This document shows positions 1 through 6,799 of a stretch of DNA of 12,139 nucleotides, one piece after another; position 1 is the first letter of the stretch; the number at the start of each line of letters is the position of its first letter. The translations under genes and the position numbers were made by a program. Location: assembly GCA_025960445.1 (NCBI GenBank), contig JAICIT010000030.1, positions 1-12,139 of the forward strand, in the 5' to 3' direction. The notes under the pieces are model-generated. The model did not search any database. It worked only from the letters and a program-made list of their open reading frames with translations, and had not been told where the DNA came from. This stretch comes from Bradyrhizobium sp. (GTDB lineage Bacteria > Pseudomonadota > Alphaproteobacteria > Rhizobiales > Xanthobacteraceae).

Positions 1-482
1 ACCCGCAATTGCTGGAAGTCCTTTTCACCGAAGATGGCAAAATCCGGCCGGCACTGAGTGAACAATTTGCCGACCACGGTGGTCACGCCGCGAAAAAAGT
101 GCGGCCGAAAGCGGTCCTCAAGCCCCACGGTGGCCGGACCTTCGGTCAGGATCGTGGTCGCAAAGCCATCCGGATACATCGTTTTGACGTCCGGGTGCCA
201 GACCAGGTCGACATCTTCGGCGGTCAGCCGGGCGATATCGGCTTTCCAGGTGCGCGGATAGGAATTGAAATCCTCCGAAGGTGCGAATTGGGTTGGATTT
301 ACAAAAATCGAGACGATCACCTTTCGCGCACGGCGTTTCGCGAGCCGGACCAGCGACACATGGCCCTCGTGGAGTGCTCCCATGGTCGGCACCAGCGCCG
401 TCGTGCCATTTTTTTTGGTGATGCGGTCGAGGGCGCGACGCAACGCAGGGATCGTGCGGACGATCAGGAGAGTTCGCGACAT
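1..482 (-). CDS. panC: Pantothenate synthetase (pantoate--beta-alanine ligase), N-terminal part, cut by window edge
   Basis: PanC joins pantoate and beta-alanine using ATP, the last step of pantothenate (vitamin B5, coenzyme A precursor) synthesis in the cytoplasm. The minus-strand reading frame begins at ATG 482-480 and stays open to the window edge, giving 160 codons of a family usually about 280 residues long. Visible family motifs are MGALHEGH at residues 34-41 (the HIGH-like nucleotide-binding motif), FVNPTQF at 60-66, YPRT at 75-78, HFFRGV further on, and GEKDFQQL at 152-159 just before the edge. These match E. coli PanC closely in order and spacing. The Shine-Dalgarno sequence is weak: only a distant AGAG. 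The gene is divergent from mipZ with 281 bases between the two starts. The C-terminal half, including the rest of the active site, lies outside the window. The identification is confident. Confidence 0.96.
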   Translation of the reverse strand, partial: MSRTLLIVRTIPALRRALDRITKKNGTTALVPTMGALHEGHVSLVRLAKRRARKVIVSIFVNPTQFAPSEDFNSYPRTWKADIARLTAEDVDLVWHPDVKTMYPDGFATTILTEGPATVGLEDRFRPHFFRGVTTVVGKLFTQCRPDFAIFGEKDFQQLR

Positions 483-763
483 GCTGATTTCGATCTCTGG
501 GTCGGGCGGGGAGCGGTTGGCCCTAACTGATGGCGGGGAAAGACACCTTACCAATCCTGATGCGCGCCTGCCAATCCAACAGCACGCGTCGTCGTGCGGC
601 CGACGTGAGTGACGACACTTGTCGAGAGCGTTGAGACGCAAACGCCGCGGAGGTGCGCACACGATTCACGATTAGGACAGATCATTAGCGATTTAAAGAC
701 GCACTTGCGCATTTCACTTGACCGCGGTCGCGCGTGCTTTGAAGATATCACAGGGGTCGAAAC
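483..763. promoter_or_regulatory. Divergent intergenic region between panC and mipZ
   Basis: This 281-base region must carry the promoters of both panC (leftward) and mipZ (rightward). Directly visible are a GATTC site at 663-667, which is a GANTC methylation site of the kind used by CcrM in alphaproteobacteria, two ATTAG repeats 13 bases apart (671-675 and 684-688), and a perfect 10-base palindrome GACCGCGGTC at 720-729. The palindrome overlaps a -35-like TTGACC at 718-723, but no good -10 sits at the right distance, so I do not call a defined promoter. An AGGGG ribosome binding site at 752-756 lies 7 bases before the mipZ ATG. I found no convincing gene here on either strand. Confidence 0.5.
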
Positions 764-1687
764 ATGATGCTGCAAATGAGTCGGGGCCAATCAGGCTCCG
801 CCCACGTAGTTGTCCTGGGGAATGAGAAGGGCGGCTCGGGTAAATCCACCACCGCTTTGCACATCGCGGTCGCCTTGATGAAAGCAGGTCAGCGCGTCGC
901 AACCATCGACCTTGACTGCCGGCAGCAAAGTTTCAGTCGTTACATCAACAACCGCGATGCCTGGGCGCGCCGCACCGGCCTCAACCTGGAAATCCCCGTG
1001 CATTGTTGCATCAAGCTCGGGGAGACCATGCAGATCGCCGACAACGAATCATCCGAGTTCCAGCAGTTTGTGGACGCGGTCAGCGCGGTCGAACACACGT
1101 TCGATTTCATCGTGATCGATACACCTGGGTCGGACAGCTACCTGATGCGTCTGGCGCACTCGATGGCGGACACCTTAGTGACGCCGATCAACGACAGCTT
1201 CCTGGATTTCGACGTGCTGGGGACCGTCGACCCAGCAACCTATTCCGTAACCGGAGAGAGCCACTATGCGGAAATGGTGCGCGACACCCGGCGCAAACGC
1301 CGGCAGCTCGACGGCGCCTCTACCGACTGGATCGTCGTCCGCAATCGCCTTTCGATGCTGGGGTCGCGTAACAAGCAACTAGTAGCCGACAGCCTTCGGG
1401 ATTTGTCATTTCGATTAGGCTTCCGCTCAATCGACGGGTTCGCGGAACGCGTGGTTTATCGCGAATTCTTTCCACGCGGGCTTACCGCGCTGGACGACAT
1501 CGATGAAACCACGCTCGGCACCCGCCCGAATCTCGGCCACGTCACCGCGCGGGAAGAGGTCACGGGTCTGCTCCGCCAATTGAAGTTGCCGCTTGATGAG
1601 CGCGGCCGTCGACGTGCCGCCAACCGCGCCGAATGGTTCACCCAAGTCGACAAGCCGCTCGAAATCCACGACATTATTTGGGCTTAA
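764..1687 (+). CDS. mipZ: Division plane positioning ATPase MipZ (ParA/MinD family)
   Basis: MipZ is a ParA-like P-loop ATPase. In Caulobacter it binds ParB near the chromosome origins, forms a gradient from the poles, and blocks FtsZ assembly away from midcell. The 307-residue product has a deviant Walker A, GNEKGGSGKST, at residues 19-29 (signature K22, P-loop K27), the DLD strand at 49-51, Walker B FIVIDTPG at 115-122, and the MipZ-typical stretch NDSFLDFDVLGTVDP starting at N143. The C-terminal ERVVYREFFPRGLT segment is also MipZ-like, and similarity to Caulobacter MipZ as I remember it runs over the whole length. Start ATG764 is preferred because AGGGG at 752-756 lies 7 bases upstream. 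ATG767 and ATG776 are alternatives. ATG764 leaves the N-terminus about a dozen residues longer than in Caulobacter. No intrinsic terminator follows. Plasmid-type ParA is unlikely given the MipZ motifs and the absence of parB or parS. Confidence 0.93.
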   Translation: MMLQMSRGQSGSAHVVVLGNEKGGSGKSTTALHIAVALMKAGQRVATIDLDCRQQSFSRYINNRDAWARRTGLNLEIPVHCCIKLGETMQIADNESSEFQQFVDAVSAVEHTFDFIVIDTPGSDSYLMRLAHSMADTLVTPINDSFLDFDVLGTVDPATYSVTGESHYAEMVRDTRRKRRQLDGASTDWIVVRNRLSMLGSRNKQLVADSLRDLSFRLGFRSIDGFAERVVYREFFPRGLTALDDIDETTLGTRPNLGHVTAREEVTGLLRQLKLPLDERGRRRAANRAEWFTQVDKPLEIHDIIWA

Positions 1688-1782
1688 CGACTCCAAACTT
1701 GCTCCGATGGTATCATAGCCCGGATACGCTGATATTTACTGCGGTGCACAATAATCAGACGGGCAATTCACAAGATTTAAGC

Positions 1783-1810
1783 TTCACGTCACGTGGGCGT
1801 GACATATATT
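1783..1810 (+). promoter_or_regulatory. Putative promoter with palindromic operator upstream of the alpha/beta hydrolase
   Basis: A -35-like TTCACG (1783-1788) and a -10-like TATATT (1805-1810) are separated by 16 bases. Nearly all of the spacer, plus the last base of the -35, is the perfect inverted repeat GTCACG-TGGG-CGTGAC (1788-1803). Transcription would start near 1817, about 59 bases before the hydrolase ATG. The repeat could be a repressor operator. It is not followed by a T-run, so it is not a good terminator for mipZ. The call rests on consensus matching alone. Confidence 0.42.
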
Positions 1811-1875
1811 GAGCACAAGCATCTACAGGATCCGGCCTTGGGCAGGCCTCCTGAATTGGTGCGTCGAGGGTGTGC

Positions 1876-2751
1876 ATGAAGCGCGGGATTACCATTCTGG
1901 TTTCGCTTTTGGTGCTTGCCACCCTTGGCTATTTCACTGTGAGCAAGTGGGCGATCAAGCATCAAACCTTGACGTTCTATGACGAGAGCCGTGGCAATCG
2001 TCCGGTTGCGGTTGATATCGCCGTACGTCGCGACAAGGAGATGCAGGCCGATGCCGGTCTGATCAAGTTGCCGGCAGCGATTCTTAATCACGGCAACACG
2101 GTCAAATTCACCGAGTACTCTTTCCTGGCGAACATTTTCGCCGCCCGCGGCTACATTGTCATCAGCATCCAGCATGACCTGCCGACGGACCCACCCATGG
2201 TCACGAAAGTCGGTGAACTCTATGTCGGTCGGCAGCCGCAGTACCTGCGGGGAGTTGCGAACATCCGCTTCGCCGTCGAGGAAATGAAAAAGGTTCAGCC
2301 GAACGCCGACTATGATCATCTGACCTTGGTCGGGCATTCAGCGGGCGCCGACATTTCGATGTACTTCGCCAAGTTGCATCCCGAACTGGTCAAAAAAGTC
2401 GTGACTCTCGACAATCTGCGTGTCCCGTTCATGACGGACGGCAGGTTCAAGATCCTTTCGTTCCGCTCCAAGGATCCCGTGTTCAAAACAGATCCCGGCG
2501 TTATTCCCGCCGAGGAAGAGTGCGAGAAGGCAGGGATTACGGTCGTCCGCACCACATTCCAACATAACGATATGCGCGATACCGGTCCTGAGGAGGCGAA
2601 AGAATCGATCCAAGGTATGGTCGACAAATTCCTCGAGGACGACAGTTCGCTGAGACCCGTCCCGTCCCAGTCCCCAGCGCCTCTGATGACCGACGCCGGC
2701 CCGGTCGCCCCCTTCGTACCGGTCACGCCGGCCGCTCCACTTCAGAACTGA
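1876..2751 (+). CDS. Membrane-anchored alpha/beta hydrolase of unknown substrate
   Basis: This 291-residue protein is an alpha/beta-hydrolase with an N-terminal hydrophobic segment (about residues 4-20) behind a Lys/Arg start. This is probably a signal anchor that places the domain in the periplasm. The nucleophile elbow is GHSAG at 153-157 (S155), after the strand LTLV. The likely acid is D200 in SKDPV (D179 in TLDNL is an alternative), and the likely base is H230 in FQHND. LNHGN near residue 73 probably marks the oxyanion loop. The last ~50 residues are Pro/Ala/Val-rich and look disordered. ATG1876 is chosen because GAGGG at 1866-1870 lies 5 bases upstream; an in-frame GTG at 1870 overlaps that ribosome binding site. 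The gene has its own putative promoter and no obvious functional tie to mipZ or the VWA gene. I recognise the fold but cannot name a substrate. Esterase, dienelactone hydrolase-like or PET-like activity are all only guesses. Confidence 0.85.
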   Translation: MKRGITILVSLLVLATLGYFTVSKWAIKHQTLTFYDESRGNRPVAVDIAVRRDKEMQADAGLIKLPAAILNHGNTVKFTEYSFLANIFAARGYIVISIQHDLPTDPPMVTKVGELYVGRQPQYLRGVANIRFAVEEMKKVQPNADYDHLTLVGHSAGADISMYFAKLHPELVKKVVTLDNLRVPFMTDGRFKILSFRSKDPVFKTDPGVIPAEEECEKAGITVVRTTFQHNDMRDTGPEEAKESIQGMVDKFLEDDSSLRPVPSQSPAPLMTDAGPVAPFVPVTPAAPLQN

Positions 2752-2809
2752 TCCGCTCTCGACTGGCTGCTGCAAGATGAGATGGCCCCGGTTGGCTGCC
2801 TTTGCGCGA

Positions 2810-2840
2810 TTGACCGGACCACGCTGGCAGCCCACATATT
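2810..2840 (+). promoter_or_regulatory. Possible promoter for the VWA-domain gene
   Basis: TTGACC (2810-2815) matches a -35 box well, and ACATATT (2834-2840) gives a -10-like element after an 18-19 base spacer, slightly longer than ideal. Transcription would start near 2847. That sits awkwardly with a start at ATG2850 but is compatible with ATG2865. The evidence is consensus matching only. Confidence 0.35.
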
Positions 2841-2864
2841 GCTGGCTGCATGCTGCGAGCGCTG

Positions 2865-3632
2865 ATGTCCACCGAACCGACGAAACCGAAATCCGGAGCC
2901 GAGGTGTCCTCGACCCAAAAGGGCGCGTCGGGCACGCACGGCTCATTGCCGGATGCTAAGCCGTCCGCCTCCGAGGATATCGCAGCCTTTGTCGCAAAGG
3001 CGCGTGCGATGTCACCGCATGCGGCGGGTGCGCGCGGTCGCCTCGTATTTGCACTTGACGCCACCATGAGCCGGCAGCCGACGTGGGATATGGCCTGCGC
3101 GCTCCAGGCCGACATGTTTCGCGAAGCGGCGGCGCTTGGCAGCCTTGATATTCGCCTTGTCTATTATCGCGGGCTCAATGAGTGCCGCGCGACGGGATGG
3201 ATTGCCGACAGCGCGCAACTCGCCAAGCTGATGGCCAAAATCGACTGCCGTGGCGGCAATACCCAGATTGGCAAGGTGTTGTCCGAGGCGCGACGCGAGG
3301 CGGTCGCCTCTGCCGTGCGCGCCGTTGTGTTCGTTGGTGACGCGATGGAGGAAAACGTCGACCACCTCTGCGCCAAGGCAGGTGAGCTCGGTTTGCTCAA
3401 GGTGCCGGTATTTATGTTTCAGGAAGGCCATGATGCGGTTGCCGAGCAGGCCTTTCGGGAGATCGCGCGCCTGACGGGCGGCGCGTGGTGCAGGTTCGAT
3501 CCGGGCGCCGCTGCGCAACTGCGCGAGTTGCTGCGCGCCGCAGCCGCCTATGCCGCCGGCGGACGCGAGGCGCTGTTTCGGTTGTCCAAAACGGGCAGTG
3601 GCGCCGCAAAGCTACTCGGTCAGATGAAGTGA
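2865..3632 (+). CDS. VWA-domain protein with intact MIDAS, function unknown
   Basis: The product (255 residues from ATG2865) starts with a polar, Pro/Ser/Thr-rich disordered segment of about 60 residues and continues as a von Willebrand factor A domain. The metal-ion-dependent adhesion site looks complete: DATMS at 65-69 (DxSxS type with Thr for the first Ser), T133 in GGNTQIG, and D159 in VGDAMEE. This suggests divalent metal binding and a protein-protein interaction role, probably cytoplasmic since no signal peptide or membrane segment is visible. ATG2850 in the same frame would add five residues. ATG2865 is preferred because the possible promoter would place transcription start near 2847, although neither start has a strong ribosome binding site. 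The J-domain membrane gene begins 73 bases downstream, so the two may be co-transcribed or functionally linked. No AAA+ (MoxR) partner is present, unlike many bacterial VWA proteins. I recall similar proteins annotated only as VWA-domain or hypothetical proteins in rhizobia. Confidence 0.85.
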   Translation: MSTEPTKPKSGAEVSSTQKGASGTHGSLPDAKPSASEDIAAFVAKARAMSPHAAGARGRLVFALDATMSRQPTWDMACALQADMFREAAALGSLDIRLVYYRGLNECRATGWIADSAQLAKLMAKIDCRGGNTQIGKVLSEARREAVASAVRAVVFVGDAMEENVDHLCAKAGELGLLKVPVFMFQEGHDAVAEQAFREIARLTGGAWCRFDPGAAAQLRELLRAAAAYAAGGREALFRLSKTGSGAAKLLGQMK

Positions 3633-3705
3633 TCTCGGCTTCCTCCAGCCGTCCGCCAGGCGAGGCGCGCCTGCTTTTTGCGCCCGATGCGACTATATTG
3701 ATTCC

Positions 3706-4431
3706 ATGCCCACCCTGATCGCCGGCATTGTCGCCGTCATTCTTCTCTATTCCCTGCTGCAGATGTTTCGTGCGGCCAATCCCGTCGTGCTCGCGCGCGG
3801 TATCAAGATCGGCGGCGGGGTCGTGGCGCTGGCCGTCGCCGCGTTTACCGGCGTGAAGGGCGAACTCGCGGTCGCTATTCCGATCGGCATTTTCGGCGCC
3901 GGCCTGCTCGGGTGGAGCCCGTTTGGCACATCGGGATTTGGCGGTATCGGCGGATTGTTCGGAGGCGGGCAACGCTCGCCCGGACAGACCTCGCGAGTGC
4001 GCTCGCAGTTTCTCGACATGACGCTCGATCACGACAGCGGTGAACTCCGCGGCCAGATCGTAGCCGGAGCTTATGCGGGTCACGCGTTGGAGGAATTCGA
4101 CCTCACGCAACTGACGTCGATGATATCGGGGTTCGACGCCGAAAGCGTTTCGTTACTTGAAAGCTATCTGGACCGCCGGTTTCCCGCCTGGCGTCAGAAC
4201 GCGCAAGGAAATACGGCAGGGTGGCAGAGCCGCGCGGCGACGGGCGGCAAAATGACGAACGAGGAGGCCTATCAGATCCTTGGCCTGGAGCCGGGAGCGG
4301 GGCGTGACGACATCGGCCGGGCTCACCGCGCGCTCATGAAGAAACTGCATCCCGACCAAGGGGGGTCGACGTACCTCGCCGCCCGTGTAAACGAGGCTAA
4401 GGATACTTTGCTTCGCACGCATAACAAGTAA
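3706..4431 (+). CDS. Membrane-anchored J-domain protein, Pam18/Tim14-like
   Basis: This 241-residue protein has hydrophobic segments at about residues 3-21, 33-49 and 54-70, a Gly/Phe-rich linker (72-90), a middle region with SQFLDMTLDHDSGEL and ESYLDRRFPAW, and a C-terminal J domain from about M183. The HPD tripeptide that stimulates Hsp70 ATPase is at 215-217, followed by QGGSTYLAARVNEAKDTLL. This ending closely resembles mitochondrial Pam18/Tim14 (HPDKGGS plus INEAKD), the J protein of the import motor, so it probably recruits DnaK to the inner membrane. The J domain is at the C-terminus, unlike DnaJ, and there is no zinc-finger domain. ATG3706 lacks a Shine-Dalgarno sequence, while a TATATT (3694-3699) lies where a -10 box would give a leaderless transcript. 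It follows the VWA gene by 73 bases. Family assignment is firm; client and partner proteins are unknown. Confidence 0.88.
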   Translation: MPTLIAGIVAVILLYSLLQMFRAANPVVLARGIKIGGGVVALAVAAFTGVKGELAVAIPIGIFGAGLLGWSPFGTSGFGGIGGLFGGGQRSPGQTSRVRSQFLDMTLDHDSGELRGQIVAGAYAGHALEEFDLTQLTSMISGFDAESVSLLESYLDRRFPAWRQNAQGNTAGWQSRAATGGKMTNEEAYQILGLEPGAGRDDIGRAHRALMKKLHPDQGGSTYLAARVNEAKDTLLRTHNK

Positions 4432-4665
4432 CTCCGCACTACGCCACTAACGCCACGAACCCAATGCTGCTTCCAAGCTCTCTTTTTCCGATCGACATGC
4501 CGATGCCGCCCTGTTGTCAGGCGTCGTCGATCCTGATCTCGTCAGTATTAGCCGCAAATTCTTGACGATAAGTTTGCAGCACAAAGATCGACCGACTGTT
4601 TCAGCGGTCATGCCGGCCGATCCGGCCGTCGAGGCGGCGGTCGCCTTAGTTCTCTGGAAAACTGA
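4432..4665. other. Convergent intergenic gap without a clear gene or terminator
   Basis: This region separates the ends of the J-domain gene (plus) and the carboxypeptidase gene (minus). The only clear secondary structure is a short GC hairpin, GGCCG-ATC-CGGCC, at 4615-4627. It lacks a T-run on either strand, so an intrinsic terminator is not supported. A 72-codon frame starting from TTG4514 crosses into the carboxypeptidase gene and is not convincing. Confidence 0.4.
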
Positions 4666-6468
4666 TCAGTTGCGAAGGGTGATGCAGGAGATATCGGACC
4701 GCTTCAGCGTCCGGCACACGGCTTCGGCCTGATCGCGATCGAGCCCGGCGAAACGAGCCCGGTACAGCTTGCGGTCGCCCTTGGCGATCACCGGCTCGGT
4801 AAACGGATCCGCTCTTGCCAACAGGCCGCGGGCCTGGTTGCGAGCCGCAGAGATCCGTTGCTGGGCTTCCGTTTCCGTCTCCAGAGCGCCCACCTGTATG
4901 ATCCAGCCGCTGTGGGCTGCTGCCACCGGTTTGGTCGGACTGTTTTGCTGAACCGGTTGAGGATGGACGGCCGAAGTCGGGTCGGCGTAGGCCATCGCTC
5001 GCGAGGCGGTGGAGGAGGATGGGAAGCTCGATGCCGGAAGCACGCCAAGTATGCCGTTGCCCGTTCCATGATTGGCTGGCTGCGGCGGCATTTCGGTATT
5101 TGCGAAATCAGGCTTCGCGACTTCAACCCGGTTGGTTTCAGCCTTGGCTACGAGTGAGCTTGATGTTTCAGGGAGTGCCGGTTGAGCTGCGGGAATTGCA
5201 TTGGTGGTGGCTGGCGACCCCGTGGCCGATGCGAGCTTCATTTGGCCCGCCTTGACCTGAACGGTCTTGACCCGAACCGGTTTCATCGGTTCGGACGAGC
5301 CTGGAATCGCGGCCAGCGCCTGAGTCTGGATGACGCCATTCGTCAACGGGGCGGGCTCGGCTTTCGGCGACGGCATGGCCGCGGCTGCCTGCGCAAAGAT
5401 GGATTTGGCAGTCGGCGACGGAGAACGGGCACTGGCCGCAACGGACGGCCTTGCAGCAGCCGAAGGGTCAACGGCGTTCTGCTCCTCAGTTGCTGGAACC
5501 GGCTCGGCTTGTGCTTGCGCGAAGTCGAGGTTCGCATCCGACGGATTGCGCTCGGTGATCGCGGCAACGGTGCGTCTGGTGGCGGCTTTTTCCAGGTTTT
5601 CCGCGAGCAGATTGCGCATCGTGGCGTCGCGCGAACCACTGCTACGCCCGCCCATCACGACCCCGATCAGATGCCGGTTGCCGCGGCGCATGGAAGTTAC
5701 GAGATTGAAGCCGGACGAGCGGGTGTAACCTGTCTTGATCCCGTCGACGCCTTCGATCTTACCCAACAGGTGATTGTGGTTGCGGATCGACTGGCCGTGA
5801 TAGTTGAAGGCCGTCGTCGAGAAATAGCGATAGTAGCGCGGAAAGCGATCCTGGATAGCGCGCCCCAGCGTGGATTGATCGCGAGCCGTCGTGACCTGTT
5901 CGTCGTTCGGCAGGCCCGAGGCGTTGCGATAAATCGTGCGCATCATGCCGAGCGACCGCGCCTTGCGGGTCATCAGCCTGGCGAACTCCGATTCATCGCC
6001 GGCGATGGCTTCCGCGATTACGACGGCGGCGTCATTGGCCGAACGCGTCACCAGTCCCTTGATTGCGTCTTCTACCCGGATGGTTTGTCCGGGGCGCAGA
6101 CCGAGTTTGGTGGGCGCCTGCTCTGAAGCGCGTTCGGAGACGCTCATTTCGCTGTCGAGCTTGATCGCACCGGCATCGAGGCGTTCGAACAACAAATAGA
6201 GCGTCATGATCTTGGTGAGGGAAGCAGGATGACGGCTTGCGTCGGGATTGTTGGCGGAAAGTGTAGCGCCTGAATTGCCGTCGACGATGATTGAGGAGAA
6301 GCCCGGGCTATAGCTCTCGCGCGCTTCCTGATGGCGGGCATGCTGGTGATGCCGGGAACGGCGCGCTTCTGCCCTGTCGCCTGTGAAAATGACTGCTGTA
6401 GTGACCGTGACCAGTCCGAAAACGCAAACCCGCAAAGCACGCGAGGAAGCCAACGTTGTGCGAAGCAT
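4666..6468 (-). CDS. D-alanyl-D-alanine carboxypeptidase (PBP5/DacF type) with C-terminal SPOR domain
   Basis: This periplasmic penicillin-binding protein (600 residues) should trim the terminal D-Ala from peptidoglycan stem peptides. A signal peptide spans residues 1-35, with cleavage likely after AEA. The mature N-terminus is Arg/His-rich (about 36-49). The three catalytic motifs are all present: S83-L-T-K86 (SxxK), S143-A-N145 (SxN) and K245-T-G247 (KTG). A long Pro/Ala/Ser-rich low-complexity linker runs from about 315 to 518. It ends in a SPOR domain (about 520-600, starting SGWIIQVGAL), which in other proteins binds denuded glycan strands at the division septum. The start is set at ATG 6468-6466 because a GGGGA ribosome binding site sits about 6 bases upstream and the signal peptide follows directly. 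An upstream in-frame ATG at 6561 would add 31 unlikely residues. No terminator is visible downstream. The exact PBP5/DacC/DacF subfamily name is uncertain. Confidence 0.94.
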   Translation of the reverse strand: MLRTTLASSRALRVCVFGLVTVTTAVIFTGDRAEARRSRHHQHARHQEARESYSPGFSSIIVDGNSGATLSANNPDASRHPASLTKIMTLYLLFERLDAGAIKLDSEMSVSERASEQAPTKLGLRPGQTIRVEDAIKGLVTRSANDAAVVIAEAIAGDESEFARLMTRKARSLGMMRTIYRNASGLPNDEQVTTARDQSTLGRAIQDRFPRYYRYFSTTAFNYHGQSIRNHNHLLGKIEGVDGIKTGYTRSSGFNLVTSMRRGNRHLIGVVMGGRSSGSRDATMRNLLAENLEKAATRRTVAAITERNPSDANLDFAQAQAEPVPATEEQNAVDPSAAARPSVAASARSPSPTAKSIFAQAAAAMPSPKAEPAPLTNGVIQTQALAAIPGSSEPMKPVRVKTVQVKAGQMKLASATGSPATTNAIPAAQPALPETSSSLVAKAETNRVEVAKPDFANTEMPPQPANHGTGNGILGVLPASSFPSSSTASRAMAYADPTSAVHPQPVQQNSPTKPVAAAHSGWIIQVGALETETEAQQRISAARNQARGLLARADPFTEPVIAKGDRKLYRARFAGLDRDQAEAVCRTLKRSDISCITLRN

Positions 6469-6748
6469 AAACTTCCCCGTCCCAATTTCTGTCTTGATCA
6501 CCGGTTCGTGAGGCCAAATTATGCCCAGCCGCCGGGGATGTTTCCCTGCTCGAACGCGCAATCCAGCGGACGTGTTTTCCGCTCGAGGGCGCCTCAGGTC
6601 TGTATCCTAGCTAACAGACTGTACGCGAATGTTTTTTGCTGCTCGTCCTACCCTAACGAGCCTCGGAGAATCAGGTTAGGCGGCGTGAGTTTCCATAACG
6701 TTAACGAACCCTTGCGCCGCGAGCCAGTATTCACCCCCGATATCCTTC
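6469..6748. promoter_or_regulatory. Upstream region of the carboxypeptidase gene
   Basis: This stretch is the left part of the 393-base gap between the divergent carboxypeptidase and phasin genes and should hold the leftward carboxypeptidase promoter. I could not pick convincing -35/-10 boxes. Visible elements are the ribosome binding site just upstream of 6468, the inverted repeat at 6652-6680 (listed separately), a GAATC (GANTC) site at 6668-6672 inside it, and a CGTTAACG palindrome near 6700. No gene is supported here. Confidence 0.4.
6652..6680. repeat. Inverted repeat CCTAAC-N17-GTTAGG
   Basis: The six-base arms CCTAAC (6652-6657) and GTTAGG (6675-6680) are perfect inverted copies whose centres are 23 bases apart, about two helical turns. 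This spacing would suit a dimeric or tetrameric DNA-binding protein acting on the carboxypeptidase promoter. With arms this short, chance occurrence is possible. Confidence 0.35.
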
Positions 6749-6763
6749 TTGTGCATCGCACAA
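6749..6763. promoter_or_regulatory. Palindromic operator-like site 1 of the phasin promoter (PhaR-like)
   Basis: TTGTGC-ATC-GCACAA is a perfect 15-base palindrome ending 7 bases before the phasin -35 box. Its TGC-N3-GCA core resembles binding sites described for the PhaR/AniA repressor of polyhydroxybutyrate genes. As I remember it, a Bradyrhizobium consensus TGCRNYGCASMA is matched fully by TGCATCGCACAA. Confidence 0.6.
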
Positions 6764-6770
6764 ATCGCCC

Positions 6771-6799
6771 TTGACGTTTGTTGTGCACTGCACTATATG
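6771..6799 (+). promoter_or_regulatory. Phasin gene promoter
   Basis: TTGACG (-35, 6771-6776) and TATATG (-10, 6794-6799) are separated by exactly 17 bases, a strong housekeeping-sigma match. Transcription would start near 6806, leaving a leader of about 56 bases before the phasin ATG at 6862. It is flanked and overlapped by two TGC-N3-GCA palindromes. Confidence 0.75.
6781..6795. promoter_or_regulatory. Palindromic operator-like site 2 inside the phasin promoter spacer (PhaR-like)
   Basis: TTGTGC-ACT-GCAC-TA is a second, slightly imperfect copy of the site at 6749-6763. Its centre is 32 bases (about three helical turns) from the first, and it lies in the spacer between the -35 and -10. A repressor bound here would block RNA polymerase directly. 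Against the remembered TGCRNYGCASMA consensus it has one mismatch. Confidence 0.52.

Noticed and set aside
9..530. 173-codon plus-strand frame over panC
   Set aside because: It is antisense to the clear panC frame, runs past its start, and shows no family motif.
671..688. Two ATTAG repeats upstream of mipZ as a CtrA site
   Set aside because: The spacing is 13 bases and the sequence is not TTAA-N7-TTAA, so it does not meet the CtrA consensus.
4514..4732. 72-codon plus-strand frame from a TTG start between the J-domain and carboxypeptidase genes
   Set aside because: It has no ribosome binding site or recognisable family, and its end overlaps the C-terminus of the carboxypeptidase gene on the other strand.
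5182..6126. 314-codon plus-strand frame inside the carboxypeptidase gene
   Set aside because: It is Arg/Gly-rich antisense translation of a gene with all catalytic motifs intact.
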